A stretch of 64,000 nt of DNA from Betaproteobacteria bacterium (GCA_016861185.1 BOKW01000008.1:62001-126000), one strand, 5' to 3'; counted from the stretch's first letter, positions 52,664 through 63,790 are shown. Numbers and translations: made by a program. The notes: generated by a model not told the origin, from the letters alone.

Positions 52664-54337
52664 ATGAACGCGCCCGATGTCGCTTCCTTTGCACGCGTTG
52701 ATTACCAGACCGACCCATCGCGGTATCGGCACTGGCGCCTCGCCTTCGACGGCCCGATCGCCACGCTGGCGATGGACGTGGCCGAAGACGCGGGGCTGGT
52801 TCCCGGCTACAAGCTCAAGCTGAACAGCTACGACCTCGGCGTCGACATCGAACTGGCCGACGCGCTGAACCGGATCCGCTTCGAGCACCCCGAGGTTCGG
52901 ACGGTCGTCATCACCAGCCTGAAGGAGCGGATCTTCTGCTCGGGCGCGAACATCTTCATGCTCGGGCTGTCGTCGCACGCGTGGAAGGTCAACTTCTGCA
53001 AGTTCACCAACGAGACGCGCAACGGCATCGAGGACTCCAGCGCGCACTCGGGTCTGAAGTTCATCGCCGCGGTCAACGGCGCCTGCGCCGGCGGCGGCTA
53101 CGAGCTGGCGCTCGCCTGCGACGAGATCATCCTGGTCGACGACCGCTCGTCGACGGTCAGTCTGCCGGAAGTCCCGCTGCTCGGCGTGCTGCCGGGCACG
53201 GGCGGGCTGACGCGGCTGACCGACAAGCGGCGCGTCCGGCACGATCTCGCGGACGTGTTCTGCACGACCACCGAAGGCGTGCGTGGGGAGCGCGCGCTGC
53301 AATGGCGGCTCGTCGACCGGCTGGCGAAGCCGGCGGTGTTCGCGCAGAAGGTGCGCGAGCGCGCGCTCGAACTGGCTGCCCTGAGCGACCGTCCGGCGGA
53401 CGCGCAAGGCGTGGCGCTGACCCCGCTCGAACGCGCGATCGAGGCCGACGCGCTGCGCTATCGCCACGTGACGGTCGAAATCGACCGCGCGCGGCGCACG
53501 GCGACCTTCACCGTGCGCGCGCCGGGCGGACCGCAGCCGCAGACGATCGACGCGATCGTCGCCGCCGGCGCCGCGTGGTGGCCGCTCGCGATGGGACGCG
53601 AACTCGACGACGCGATCCTGTCGATGCGCACCAACGAGCCCGAGATCGGCCTGTGGCTGCTGAAGACCGCGGGCGACGCGCAGGCGGTGCTGGCGGCCGA
53701 CGCGCTGCTGGGCACGCACCGCGATCACTGGTTCGTGCGCGAGACGATCGGCCTGCTGCGGCGGACTTTCTCGCGGCTCGATGTGTCGTCGCGTTCGCTG
53801 TTCGCGCTGATCGAGCCGGGTTCGTGCTTTGCCGGCAGCCTGTTCGAGCTGGCGCTTGCGGCCGATCGCAGCTACATGCTCGCGGTTGCCGATGACGCGG
53901 CGCAGGCGCCGAAGATCGCGGTCAGCGACGCCAACTTCGGCTTCTATCCGCTGGCCACCGGCCAGACGCGGCTCGCGCGCCGCTTCTACGACGAAGCGCC
54001 CGCGCTCGATGCGGTGCGCGCCCGCTGCGGCCAGTGGCTCGACGCCGAAGCGGCGCTCGCGCTCGGGCTCGTGACCTCCGCGCCCGACGAAATCGACTGG
54101 GCCGACGAGGTCCGCCTTGCGATCGAGGAGCGCGCGAGCCTTTCGCCCGACGCGCTCACCGGCATGGAAGCGAATCTGCGTTTCAACGGCCGCGAAACGA
54201 TGGCCACGCGCATCTTCGGCCGGCTCACCGCATGGCAGAACTGGATCTTCAACCGCCCGAACGCCGTCGGCGACAAGGGCGCGCTGAAGGTCTACGGCAA
54301 GGGCGAAAAGGCCGTGTTCGACTGGAAGCGGGTCTGA
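52664..54337 (+). CDS. boxC: 2,3-epoxybenzoyl-CoA dihydrolase
   Basis: The 557-residue crotonase-family enzyme opens the ring of 2,3-epoxybenzoyl-CoA with two waters, releasing formate. The N-terminal half has the crotonase folds (VRTVVITSLKERIFCSGANI, FIAAVNGACAGGGYELALAC). A second crotonase-like half carries FSRLDVSSRSLFALIEPGSC. It is roughly twice the length of ordinary enoyl-CoA hydratases, as known for BoxC. The start at 52664 is 12 bases after a GGGGAG. It precedes boxB by 55 bases. Confidence 0.95.
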   Translation: MNAPDVASFARVDYQTDPSRYRHWRLAFDGPIATLAMDVAEDAGLVPGYKLKLNSYDLGVDIELADALNRIRFEHPEVRTVVITSLKERIFCSGANIFMLGLSSHAWKVNFCKFTNETRNGIEDSSAHSGLKFIAAVNGACAGGGYELALACDEIILVDDRSSTVSLPEVPLLGVLPGTGGLTRLTDKRRVRHDLADVFCTTTEGVRGERALQWRLVDRLAKPAVFAQKVRERALELAALSDRPADAQGVALTPLERAIEADALRYRHVTVEIDRARRTATFTVRAPGGPQPQTIDAIVAAGAAWWPLAMGRELDDAILSMRTNEPEIGLWLLKTAGDAQAVLAADALLGTHRDHWFVRETIGLLRRTFSRLDVSSRSLFALIEPGSCFAGSLFELALAADRSYMLAVADDAAQAPKIAVSDANFGFYPLATGQTRLARRFYDEAPALDAVRARCGQWLDAEAALALGLVTSAPDEIDWADEVRLAIEERASLSPDALTGMEANLRFNGRETMATRIFGRLTAWQNWIFNRPNAVGDKGALKVYGKGEKAVFDWKRV

Positions 54338-54392
54338 ACGCGGAGCGATGAAAACCCGTCCGCGCGCACGCGCCGACGCATGGAGCCAACCG

Positions 54393-55820
<1,428 letters not shown>

Positions 55821-55839
55821 ACGGTCGCCGCGCCCGCCG

Positions 55840-57060
55840 ATGAACGCGCCCGAGCTGCTGCGGCAGCACCTGATCGACCCGGAGATCTGCATCCGCTGCA
55901 ACACGTGCGAGGAGACCTGTCCGGTCGACGCGATCACGCACGACGCGCGCAACTACGTCGTGCGCGCCGACAAGTGCAAGGCCTGCCTCGCGTGCATCGC
56001 GCCGTGCCCGACCGGCGCGATCGACAACTGGCGCACGGTGCTGCGCGCGCAGGCGTATTCGATCGAGGACCAGTTCGGCTGGGACGCGCTGCCCGCGGAG
56101 CAATCGCTCGGCGAGGCGGTCGCCGCGCCGGCGAGCGAATTCGCGGCCGAAGACGCGCCGCCGGTGCCGGCTGCGGCCGTGCCCGGTTCGACGGTGCCGC
56201 CGTGGTCCGCTTCGCATCCCTACGTCAATCTGTACACGCAGCGCAATCCGGCCATCGCAACGGTGATGGGCAACTACCGCGTCACCGACGCCGCCGCCGA
56301 AAGCGATACGCGGCATATCGTGCTCGACTTCGGCGCCACGCCGTTTCCGGTGCTCGAGGGCCAGTCGATCGGCATCCTGCCGTCCGGGGTCGACGACAAC
56401 GGACGCCCGCATCACGCGCGCCAGTATTCGATCGCCTCGCCGCGCGACGGCGAGCGACCCGGCTACAACAACATCGCGCTGACCGTGAAGCGCGTCACCG
56501 TCGATCACCAAGGCCGGCCGGTGCGCGGCGTGTGCTCGAACTACCTGTGCGACCTGAAAAAGGGCGACACGGTGCAGGTGATCGGTCCCTTCGGTAATAC
56601 CTTCCTGATGCCGAATCACTCGCCGAGCCATCTGCTGATGGTCTGCACCGGCACCGGCTCCGCGCCGATGCGCGCGATGACTGAACGCCGGCGCCGCCGG
56701 CGCGGCAAAGGCGAAAGCGGCAAGCTGATGCTGTTCTTCGGTGCGCGCTCGCAGGCGGAGCTGCCTTACTTCGGGCCGCTGATGAACCTGCCGAAGGACT
56801 TCATCGACATCAACTTCGCGTTCTCGCGCACCCCCGGCCAGCCGCGCCGCTACGTGCAGGACGCGCTGCGCGACCGCGCGGCCGACGTCGGCGCGCTGCT
56901 CGCCGACGCGAACACCTACGTCTACGTGTGCGGGCTGCGCGGCATGGAAGCGGGCGTGCTCGACGCGCTGAGCGCCGCGGCGGCCGCGCAGGGCCTCGAC
57001 TGGACCGCGCTGCACGCGAAGCTGCAGCAGGAAGGGCGACTGCACGTCGAGACGTATTGA
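55840..57060 (+). CDS. boxA: Benzoyl-CoA epoxidase, reductase component
   Basis: The 406-residue protein carries two [4Fe-4S] clusters at its N-terminus (C17-C20-C23-C27 and C46-C49-C52-C56). A proline/alanine linker and a ferredoxin-NADP reductase module ([40 protein letters not shown]) follow. It passes NADPH electrons to BoxB. It is the last gene of the box operon, 19 bases after boxB, followed by a tRNA gene. Confidence 0.95.
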   Translation: MNAPELLRQHLIDPEICIRCNTCEETCPVDAITHDARNYVVRADKCKACLACIAPCPTGAIDNWRTVLRAQAYSIEDQFGWDALPAEQSLGEAVAAPASEFAAEDAPPVPAAAVPGSTVPPWSASHPYVNLYTQRNPAIATVMGNYRVTDAAAESDTRHIVLDFGATPFPVLEGQSIGILPSGVDDNGRPHHARQYSIASPRDGERPGYNNIALTVKRVTVDHQGRPVRGVCSNYLCDLKKGDTVQVIGPFGNTFLMPNHSPSHLLMVCTGTGSAPMRAMTERRRRRRGKGESGKLMLFFGARSQAELPYFGPLMNLPKDFIDINFAFSRTPGQPRRYVQDALRDRAADVGALLADANTYVYVCGLRGMEAGVLDALSAAAAAQGLDWTALHAKLQQEGRLHVETY

Positions 57061-57095
57061 CGCGCGCAGCGCGGGCGCGTCGATCGGAATGCGGG

Positions 57096-57101
57096 TATAC
57101 T
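57096..57101 (+). promoter_or_regulatory. Candidate -10 of the initiator tRNA gene
   Basis: TATACT lies about 45 bases before the tRNA start. The upstream -35 is not clear. Confidence 0.35.
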
Positions 57102-57145
57102 GCGCGCTCGTCGCCGGTGACCGATCCGGCCGGCGAACCAGTTGC

Positions 57146-57222
57146 CGCGGGGTGGAGCAGTCTGGCAGCTCGTCGGGCTCATAACCCGAAGGTCGAAGGT
57201 TCAAATCCTTCCCCCGCAACCA
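57146..57222 (+). tRNA. Initiator tRNA-fMet (anticodon CAT)
   Basis: Seventy-seven bases from CGCGGGGTGG to the encoded CCA. The anticodon CAT is at 57180-57182 in a stem with GGG:CCC pairs, and the 5'-C faces an unpaired A at the acceptor end. Both are hallmarks of initiator tRNA. A strong terminator follows. Confidence 0.97.
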
Positions 57223-57229
57223 GACAAAT

Positions 57230-57262
57230 CAAGGGCTTCCGTTCGGAAGCCCTTGTCGTTTT
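57230..57262 (+). terminator. Rho-independent terminator after tRNA-fMet
   Basis: CAAGGGCTTCCG and CGGAAGCCCTTG pair around a TT loop, forming a long GC-rich stem, followed by TCGTTTT. Confidence 0.9.
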
Positions 57263-57328
57263 CCGAGTACCGCGACGCGCGAGCGTCGCGCGTCGCTTCG
57301 GTCGAACTGTCCTGCGCCCGCGCCGCGC

Positions 57329-59701
57329 TCAGGGCCGCGCCTGGTCCGGAAGGCTGTAGTCGCACACGCCTTCGGGGAAGATCTGCTCCAGTTGTGCGGC
57401 CTCGTCCGCGCTCGGCGCCCACGGCGCGTACACGCCGTCGGCGACCGCCTGCCGCACGGATTTCAGCGCGCAGCGATAGATGCCGCCTTCAAGCGGTGCG
57501 CCGGCGACGATGCGCGACGTGCTGTAGAGCGGAAACGCTGTCGTGCACGGTCCCGCTGGCTGATCGTCGAGGATGCCGCTCCACACGCCGGGGCCGGCGT
57601 GCATCAACTGGCCGTTCAGATCGAAGCAGCTGTCGACCGCCCGTGCCGGTCGGTTCCCGGCGATGCTCTTCTCCGGGTTGGCGAGGATGTTCGTCATCCA
57701 CTGGTCCATGACCGCGAGCGCTTCGAACGTCTGGCTCGCCTTCGGCACGCCCGGCTGCGTGTCGGTGAACCAGATCACGAGGTTGTCGGAATGGCCCATG
57801 CGATTCAGCACGCGCTTGCGCACCGCGAACGACTGGTGCGAGTTGTGCATGTCCAGTTCGCGCTCCATGTACTGCCGATGGTCGATCGCCGGCACGTTGA
57901 GGTTGCCGCCAAACACGTGGCCCGAGGTATACGCGGCGCGCATCGCGGAGAAGTCGCCGCGCGTGCGCGGCGCCGGCATACCGGCCGCGGGGCTCAGGTT
58001 CATGTTCTTGCGGCTCCACGGGTCGAAATAGCCGGGGATCGTCAGCGCCTTGTTGATCTCGGCCTGCGAGGTGCCGAAGAACGGGAACGTCTCCTGGACC
58101 ATCTCGCTCGGATGCTTCCAGCCGCCGACGTGGAAGTTCAGGTGCAGGAACTCGGCGGGCGTGATCTTGCCTTCCTTCAGCGACTTCAGTCCGTACTGCA
58201 CGCCGACGTTGTCCCAGGTCGGGCGCGCGGCGCCGGTGGAATCCACGCCGTAGACGTTGCGCAGGTCGTCGTAGTGCGTCCAGCGGATCGCTGCGATCGC
58301 GGACGGCGGATCGTAGAACTGCTGATTGGGCACGGCGCCGTACAGCGGGTTCATCGCCAGCGGTGTCAGCCCGCGCCAGCCGGGGATGCACTCGGTCGAA
58401 CCGAGCGCGGTGCTGTAGCCGAGCAGCGTCTTCAACTGCGCGAATGGATCGTTGACGCGCGCGAAGCCTTCCTCGGCGTTGAAGCCGACCAGCAGGCTGC
58501 GGTTCTTGGTCACGCGCCACCTGGCGTTGGCGCGGTCGGTCGCGTCCATGTAGTGCTCGAGCAGCTCGCAGTCGCCCACATGAATGGTCTGCGTCACCAT
58601 GTCGGGATAGGACTGCACCGGCAGCAGCGCGTCGAGAACGCCCGGATGGTTCTGCGCGATGATGTACTGCTGGATCGCGCCACCGGAGCCGCCGAGACCG
58701 ACCGTGTACAGGGGCACGCCGTAGCGCTCGATGAAGCGCTCCTTGGTCATCATCGCGGTTTCGCCGGCGAGATTGAGGTTGTAGTGCGTGCCGGTGTTGT
58801 TGCCGCTGGAGTGCGCGATCGCGAAACCGAGCCGCAGGATGTCGGGGTTCAGCGATCCGCCGTGCACGACGCCCTGCGTGTGGCCGATCGCCACGCCGCC
58901 CTGGAACCAGTACAGCAGCTTGCCGTTCCATAGGCTCAGGTCGGGCGCTGCGGGGTTCTCGCCGCGCGGCGCCAGCATCGCGAAGCTGTACAGGAAGCGG
59001 TTGATCGATCCCGTCTCGCGGCGGACGACGAAGTCGACGGTGCGACCGTCGGGGAGCGTCACCGTGCTCATGTCCGCGGGCCGGCTGCCGTCGGCCGGCA
59101 GAGCTTTCCAACTGTTGGCCGTGCTGCGATAGAGATACGAGACGACCGTGTTGACCGAGCAGTTGCGGCTGTAGCCAATCGTGTTGCCCGCAGCGTCGCG
59201 CACGCGGTAGCCGGGCGGGGTGGCGCTGTCGACGAGCGGCTCGGTGCCGAGTTGATCGGTGCGGCACACGAAAGGATGCTGGTGCGGGCCCGAGAACATC
59301 GGCCCGGCGATCGGATGGTTGGTCAGCTCGAGCGCGTCGCGCAGGCCGCTCGAACGGTGGTGCACCTCGAGCCGGTTGGCGCCGTCGACGAGACCGCCGA
59401 TCACGCCTTCGAGCCGGTCGCCCTTCGATTGCAGCCCGACGTTCAGCTGCCGGCCGTTCAGCCACAGCTCGAGCTTGTCGTGCAGCCCCGGCGCAGCGCG
59501 CACCTCGATGCGCGCGTCGCCGCCCGAGACGTACTGCGGCGGGCTCGACAGAACGCGCAACTGCACTTTCATCGCCGGATCGGCGGGGTTTACGCCCTGC
59601 GCCGATGCGCTCGATGCACCCGCCTCGCCGCTGCCACCTCCACAACCCGCGACCACGACCGCACAGGCCGCCGCAGCGGCCAGCCAACCGATTCGAATCA
59701 T
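57329..59701 (-). CDS. DUF6351 lipoprotein (alpha/beta-hydrolase-like)
   Basis: The 790-residue protein starts with a lipoprotein signal (MIRIGWLAAAAACAVVVAGC, Cys20). The segments LYWFQGGVAIGHTQG, VGLGGSGGAIQQYIIAQNHP (GxSxG-like Gly-Ser-Gly) and VIWFTDTQPGVPKASQTFEA suggest a large alpha/beta-hydrolase-type esterase fold. Family members are usually annotated only as DUF6351. It is probably exported and anchored in a membrane, and the substrate is unknown. No clear operon partner is seen; it ends 67 bases before the tRNA terminator on the other strand. Confidence 0.85.
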   Translation of the reverse strand: MIRIGWLAAAAACAVVVAGCGGGSGEAGASSASAQGVNPADPAMKVQLRVLSSPPQYVSGGDARIEVRAAPGLHDKLELWLNGRQLNVGLQSKGDRLEGVIGGLVDGANRLEVHHRSSGLRDALELTNHPIAGPMFSGPHQHPFVCRTDQLGTEPLVDSATPPGYRVRDAAGNTIGYSRNCSVNTVVSYLYRSTANSWKALPADGSRPADMSTVTLPDGRTVDFVVRRETGSINRFLYSFAMLAPRGENPAAPDLSLWNGKLLYWFQGGVAIGHTQGVVHGGSLNPDILRLGFAIAHSSGNNTGTHYNLNLAGETAMMTKERFIERYGVPLYTVGLGGSGGAIQQYIIAQNHPGVLDALLPVQSYPDMVTQTIHVGDCELLEHYMDATDRANARWRVTKNRSLLVGFNAEEGFARVNDPFAQLKTLLGYSTALGSTECIPGWRGLTPLAMNPLYGAVPNQQFYDPPSAIAAIRWTHYDDLRNVYGVDSTGAARPTWDNVGVQYGLKSLKEGKITPAEFLHLNFHVGGWKHPSEMVQETFPFFGTSQAEINKALTIPGYFDPWSRKNMNLSPAAGMPAPRTRGDFSAMRAAYTSGHVFGGNLNVPAIDHRQYMERELDMHNSHQSFAVRKRVLNRMGHSDNLVIWFTDTQPGVPKASQTFEALAVMDQWMTNILANPEKSIAGNRPARAVDSCFDLNGQLMHAGPGVWSGILDDQPAGPCTTAFPLYSTSRIVAGAPLEGGIYRCALKSVRQAVADGVYAPWAPSADEAAQLEQIFPEGVCDYSLPDQARP

Positions 59702-59983
59702 CGCCCCGTCTCCCCCGCAGCCTCCTGGCCGCCGCGGCTAGCTTACTCAGCTTTCGGCCCGTGGCGCATCCGCTGCTTCGTGAATGCGGCACCGGATCCG
59801 CTGCGCGAATGGGTACTTCACGGTACCGGGCCGCGCGGTTAGCCTTGCGCCTCCCGCGGCAGAGCAGAGCGACGAAGCGCGCACAGGCTTCCGCGGCGCG
59901 GTCGAGATCCGCTGCATTGAGCGGGACCGGAACGTCGGTCCGCCAGCATCTTCGAACCCGATCGAATCGAAGCGAAACCGACG

Positions 59984-61060
59984 ATGAAGCGAAGCGTGTT
60001 GCGCCGGCTGCTCGGCGTGGCGGCCCTCGTGTTCCTGCTGGCGCTCGCGACATTCGCGCTGCCGGTCTCAACGTGGCGCACGGGCCAGGAGGATTGGAGC
60101 GCTTTCGAGCCGCTCGCACCCCATCGGCGGCCGGCGCTGCCGGCGCGCGTCTGGATCGACACCGACGCTGCTTGCGGCGAAGGTGCGTGGCGCGATCCGG
60201 ACGATTGCCTCGCGCTGCTCGCCCTGCTGACGCAAGCCGGCATCGACGTGGTCGGCATTTCGACGGTGTTCGGCAATGCCGCGCTGGCAAGGACGGACGC
60301 GGTCACGCGCGAGCTGATCGCGCGCCATGCCGCCGCGGGCGGACGCGCGGTGCCGGTACATCGCGGCTGCGCCCGCGCGTTGCCTGCGTGCTCCGCCGGG
60401 CAGGAAGCCGACCGCGCGCTGCGAGCAGCGATCGCGCAGGGGCCGTTGACGATCCTCGCGCTGGGGCCGCTGACCAATGTCGCGCTGGCGCTCGCATCGG
60501 TGCAGTCGGCCCGCGACGTTCATGTCGTCGCGGTGATGGGGCGCCGTCCGGGGCACCGCTTCCATCCGACCGAAGGCAAGTCCGCGGGCGCGATGCTGTT
60601 CGGGCACGGTCCCGTCTTCAGCGATTTCAACTTCGCGCTCGATCCGCGCGCGGCCGCGGCGGTCGTCGCCGCAGGCGTACCGCTCACGCTGATCCCGTAC
60701 GAAGCGGCCCGCGACGTTCTGCTCGGCGTAGACGATCTCGATCGCATCGCCCGCGGCGGTGCGCCCGGCGCCTGGGTCGCCGAACGCAGCCGCGCCTGGC
60801 TCGCGCAGTGGCGGACCTCGATCGGGCTGGACGGCTTCTATCCCTTCGATCTCGTGGCCGCGCTGTATCTGGTCGCCCCCGAGCGCTTCGCGTGTGCGCG
60901 CGTATTCGCATGGGTCGGCCGCGATCGCTGGCGCTCGATCTTCGAGTGGTCGGACGCACTGCTCGTCGCGCAGCACGAGCCGGCGGACGACAACGCTGTC
61001 GCGAAGACCACCGCGACCTATTGCACCGACGTGCGCGCGCGGGTGGAAGATGTCCTTTGA
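59984..61060 (+). CDS. Nucleoside hydrolase-like protein with N-terminal membrane segment
   Basis: The 358-residue protein begins with a hydrophobic segment (VAALVFLLALATFALPV), a signal or anchor. The nucleoside hydrolase pattern follows: VWIDTDAACGEGAWRDPDDC, a calcium-binding DTDxxxxx-DD variant with an insert compared with the usual DTDPGxDD, then PLTILALGPLTNVALAL. C-terminal residues EAARDVLLG and DLVAALYLVAP resemble the family. It probably cleaves ribosides or pyrimidine-type glycosidic bonds outside the cytoplasm. It overlaps the next gene by 11 bases. Confidence 0.8.
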   Translation: MKRSVLRRLLGVAALVFLLALATFALPVSTWRTGQEDWSAFEPLAPHRRPALPARVWIDTDAACGEGAWRDPDDCLALLALLTQAGIDVVGISTVFGNAALARTDAVTRELIARHAAAGGRAVPVHRGCARALPACSAGQEADRALRAAIAQGPLTILALGPLTNVALALASVQSARDVHVVAVMGRRPGHRFHPTEGKSAGAMLFGHGPVFSDFNFALDPRAAAAVVAAGVPLTLIPYEAARDVLLGVDDLDRIARGGAPGAWVAERSRAWLAQWRTSIGLDGFYPFDLVAALYLVAPERFACARVFAWVGRDRWRSIFEWSDALLVAQHEPADDNAVAKTTATYCTDVRARVEDVL

Positions 61061-61847
61061 TGCCGAAGGCAGACCGGCGCTGGGCGTCGGCGAGGTCGCC
61101 GCTCAGCTTCGCGCGCTCGGCGTGGAACGGGGCGGCATCGTGCTGGTGCACACGTCGTTTCGCGCGGTCCGGCCGATCGTGAACGGTCCCGCCGGACTGA
61201 TCGAGGCACTGCGCGCCGCGCTCGGACCGGACGGCACGCTCGTGATGCCGTCGTGGACCGGCGACGACGATGCACCGTTCGACCCGGCGGCCACGCCGTG
61301 CGCAGCCGATCTCGGCGTCGTCGCGGATACGTTCTGGCGGATGCGCGGCGCGGCGCGCAGCGATCACCCGTTCGCGTTCGCCGCGCTCGGACCGCAGGCG
61401 CGCTCGATCACGGACGGGCCGCTGCCCGCGTCGCCGCATGCGCCCGACAGCCCGATCGGCCGCGTGCATGCGATGGACGGGCAGGTGCTGCTGCTCGGCG
61501 TCGGCCACGACGCCGACACCGCACTTCATCTCGCGGAGGTCATCGCCGGCGTGCCGTACCGCGTGCCGAAGTTCTGCACGATGCTGCGCAGCGGCCGGCC
61601 GGTGCGCGTGCACTACGAGGAGAACGATCACTGCTGCGAGCGCTTCGCGCTGGCCGACGAGTGGTTGCGCGCGCGCGGCCTGCAGGCCGAAGGCCGCGTC
61701 GGCTATGGACAGGCGCGGCTGTTCCGCGCACGCGACGTGATCGCGCTCGCCGTCGAGCGGCTCGCGCGCGATCCGTGCCTGTTCCTGCACCCGCGCGGCG
61801 CGGGTTGCGCGGAGTGCGAGGCGGCCTGGCGCAGCGTCGCGGTGTGA
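61050..61847 (+). CDS. AAC(3)-family acetyltransferase-like protein
   Basis: The 265-residue protein shows the aminoglycoside 3-N-acetyltransferase (antibiotic_NAT) fold: GIVLVHTSFRAVRPIVNGPA, PDGTLVMPSWTGDD and ARSDHPFAFAALGPQA with a conserved His. The C-terminal LFLHPRGAGCAECEAA contains a Cys pair. The family also includes FrbF-type and housekeeping acyltransferases, so resistance cannot be claimed. It starts inside the nucleoside hydrolase gene (11-base overlap), which suggests co-translation. Confidence 0.8.
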   Translation: MSFDAEGRPALGVGEVAAQLRALGVERGGIVLVHTSFRAVRPIVNGPAGLIEALRAALGPDGTLVMPSWTGDDDAPFDPAATPCAADLGVVADTFWRMRGAARSDHPFAFAALGPQARSITDGPLPASPHAPDSPIGRVHAMDGQVLLLGVGHDADTALHLAEVIAGVPYRVPKFCTMLRSGRPVRVHYEENDHCCERFALADEWLRARGLQAEGRVGYGQARLFRARDVIALAVERLARDPCLFLHPRGAGCAECEAAWRSVAV

Positions 61848-61938
61848 GCCGACCGCTCGAGGGCAGGGCCGGAAGCGATCTCCGCGCAATGGACTTCGCG
61901 CTGCGCGACCTTGCCGCCGGCGAGGAACCGACCATCGG

Positions 61939-62697
61939 CTATGGGCTCAGCGAAGTGCGGCAGCCGTGATTCTTCGCAGTCGCGGCGACGGCGCCGACGA
62001 CCTGTTCCCAGCGCGCGTGGCCAAGCCAATCCCGCAAGCCGACGGCGCCTTTCGGCGTGATCTGCAGCGCGCGCGTACCCGGCCGACGCAGCAGCCATCC
62101 GTGTTCGAGGCAGTGCGCGCAAAGCAGCGCGCCGAGCCGGCCCGCGAGGTGAAAGCGGCGTTCGCTCCAGTCGAGACAGCGACGGCAGTGCAGGCGATTC
62201 GACGGCGATACGGCGCCGGCGATGCCGATCCGCGCGAGCGCCGCGCGGCCGCGTTCGGTCAGATGGCCGATCTCGCCGTCGAAGACGAGCGCGCCGTCGG
62301 CATGCAGATGCTCGGCGATCGCAACGCCCAGTCGGCCGGCGAGATGGTCGTAGCAGGTCCGAGCCATTCGCAGCCCGGCGTCTTTCGGCCCGGGGACGAA
62401 CGTGGGTCGCGGCGACGCCCCGCCGCGCGCCGCGAGCTGCATCAGGCTCTCAAGGGCTTCGGCGACTTCGCGGCCGGCCAGGCGGTGATAGCGATGCCGG
62501 CCGAAGGCTTCGACGCGCAGGAGTCCCCCGTCGACCAGCTGCGCGAGATGCCGGCTCGCCGTCTGCGGCGAGACGCGCGCCGCCGTCGCCAGCTCGCGCG
62601 CCGTCAGCGATCGTCCGTCCATCAGCTCGAGCAGCATCGCCGTGCGCGCCGGCTCGCCCACCAACGAAGCGATACGCGCGATCTGGTTCGTGTTCAT
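61939..62697 (-). CDS. ArsR-type winged-helix regulator with Cys-rich C-terminus
   Basis: The 252-residue protein begins with an ArsR-type DNA-binding domain (RTAMLLELMDGRSLTARELA, VSPQTASRHLAQLVDGGLLR). The C-terminal half has Cys/His clusters: LHCRRCLDWSERRFHLAG and GALLCAHCLEHGWLL. These resemble a zinc-ribbon or a metal/redox sensor site. It diverges from the NIPSNAP gene across a spacer with two strong palindromes, so autoregulation and control of that gene are likely. Confidence 0.88.
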   Translation of the reverse strand: MNTNQIARIASLVGEPARTAMLLELMDGRSLTARELATAARVSPQTASRHLAQLVDGGLLRVEAFGRHRYHRLAGREVAEALESLMQLAARGGASPRPTFVPGPKDAGLRMARTCYDHLAGRLGVAIAEHLHADGALVFDGEIGHLTERGRAALARIGIAGAVSPSNRLHCRRCLDWSERRFHLAGRLGALLCAHCLEHGWLLRRPGTRALQITPKGAVGLRDWLGHARWEQVVGAVAATAKNHGCRTSLSP

Positions 62698-62740
62698 CGG
62701 CTCCCCCGCGGTGGCGACCGACGCTAGCAGAAGCGCGGCG

Positions 62741-62770
62741 CCGATGCTTCGCTCCGCGGCGAAGCATCGG
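62741..62770. promoter_or_regulatory. Palindrome 1 in the ArsR-NIPSNAP spacer
   Basis: CCGATGCTTCGC and GCGAAGCATCGG are perfect 12-base arms with a 6-base loop, close to the ArsR start. It could be an operator or an mRNA hairpin. Confidence 0.6.
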
Positions 62771-62834
62771 GCCGCGTTCGGCGCCGATCATTTCGCCTGC
62801 GCCGCCGCACGCCATCCGGCCGCTCGAATCGCGG

Positions 62835-62855
62835 CGATTACCTCGCAGGTAATCG
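62835..62855. promoter_or_regulatory. Palindrome 2 in the ArsR-NIPSNAP spacer
   Basis: CGATTACCT and AGGTAATCG are perfect 9-base arms separated by three bases, typical of a dimeric winged-helix operator. It lies about 53 bases before the NIPSNAP start. Confidence 0.65.
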
Positions 62856-62907
62856 ACCGCGGAAGGCGGTGACGCGACACTCCGATCAACGACAGCGAGC
62901 CAACCCC

Positions 62908-63246
62908 ATGACCGTCACCTGCTTCATCCGTTACGAACTCGATCCGTTCCAGCGCGAGTCGTTCAGGACCTACGCGCGGAACTGGGTGCGCATCATTCCC
63001 CGCTGCGGCGGGCATCTGCTCGGCTATTTCCTGCCGCACGAAGGCACGAACGACATCGGCTGGGGCCTGATCTCGTTCGACGGCCTGGCCGCTTACGAGG
63101 CGTACCGCGCGCGCCTGCAGCGCGATGCCGAGGCGCGCGAGAACTTTGCACTGGCGCAGCGCCTGCGCTTCATCCGGCGCGAGGAGCGGACCTTCAACGA
63201 ACTCGTGGCGGAAACGTTCCACCTTCCCGCCGCGCCGCAGGAGTGA
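62908..63246 (+). CDS. NIPSNAP-family protein
   Basis: The 112-residue protein starts [19 protein letters not shown] and has the NIPSNAP/dimeric alpha-beta barrel pattern: [40 protein letters not shown] and [20 protein letters not shown]. It is a small cytoplasmic fold of unknown function, sometimes a stress protein. It diverges from the ArsR-type regulator and is followed after 121 bases by a small membrane protein gene. Confidence 0.85.
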   Translation: MTVTCFIRYELDPFQRESFRTYARNWVRIIPRCGGHLLGYFLPHEGTNDIGWGLISFDGLAAYEAYRARLQRDAEARENFALAQRLRFIRREERTFNELVAETFHLPAAPQE

Positions 63247-63367
63247 ACGCGATGCCGCCGGTCATCGTCGAGGCGATTCCGTGTGCGGGGCAGGCGCAAG
63301 CGCTGCACGCGCAGCCTGCGGCTGCCGAGGACGATCCATCCATCACCGAAACGAAAGGAGCAAACGC

Positions 63368-63790
63368 ATGAGAACCGTCGTTCCATCGAAGCTGCTGCGC
63401 GCGGCGCTGATCGCGGATGCGAGCGCGAGCGGGGCGCTCGCGCTGCTGCAGATCGCCGCCGCCGCGCCGCTCGCGGAGTGGCTGCAGTTCCCGCACGACC
63501 TGGTGGCCGAGTCCGGCGCTTTCCTGGTCGCCTACACGGCGCTGCTGATCGTGCTCGCCGCGAGCGGCCGCGTATGGCCGGCGCTGATCGTTCTGATCGT
63601 CGCCGGGAACGTCGGCTGGGCGATCGGTTGCGCGGCGCTGCCGGCGGGCGGCTTCGTCGCACCGAACGCGCTCGGCGTCGCGTACCTCGCCGTACAGGCG
63701 GTCGCGGTGCTCGTCTTCGCTGCGCTTCAGTACTTCGGACTGAAGTCGTCGTCGGCGGCGCTCGGTGAGACATCAACGAGCGCGGCGTGA
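63368..63790 (+). CDS. Small membrane protein, four predicted helices
   Basis: This 140-residue hydrophobic protein has four probable membrane segments: ALIADASASGALALLQIAAA, FLVAYTALLIVLAASG, WPALIVLIVAGNVGWAIGCA and LGVAYLAVQAVAVLVFAALQ. No known motif is recognised. It may belong to the same transcript as the NIPSNAP gene upstream. A c-subunit-like gene follows after 40 bases. Confidence 0.7.
   Translation: MRTVVPSKLLRAALIADASASGALALLQIAAAAPLAEWLQFPHDLVAESGAFLVAYTALLIVLAASGRVWPALIVLIVAGNVGWAIGCAALPAGGFVAPNALGVAYLAVQAVAVLVFAALQYFGLKSSSAALGETSTSAA

Noticed and set aside
57489-60290. 933-codon minus-strand frame overlapping the DUF6351 and nucleoside hydrolase genes
   Set aside because: Out of frame with the lipoprotein signal and strongly Arg-biased; a shadow.
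61050-61847. Aminoglycoside resistance gene
   Set aside because: The fold fits AAC(3), but the family has other members and no resistance context is present.
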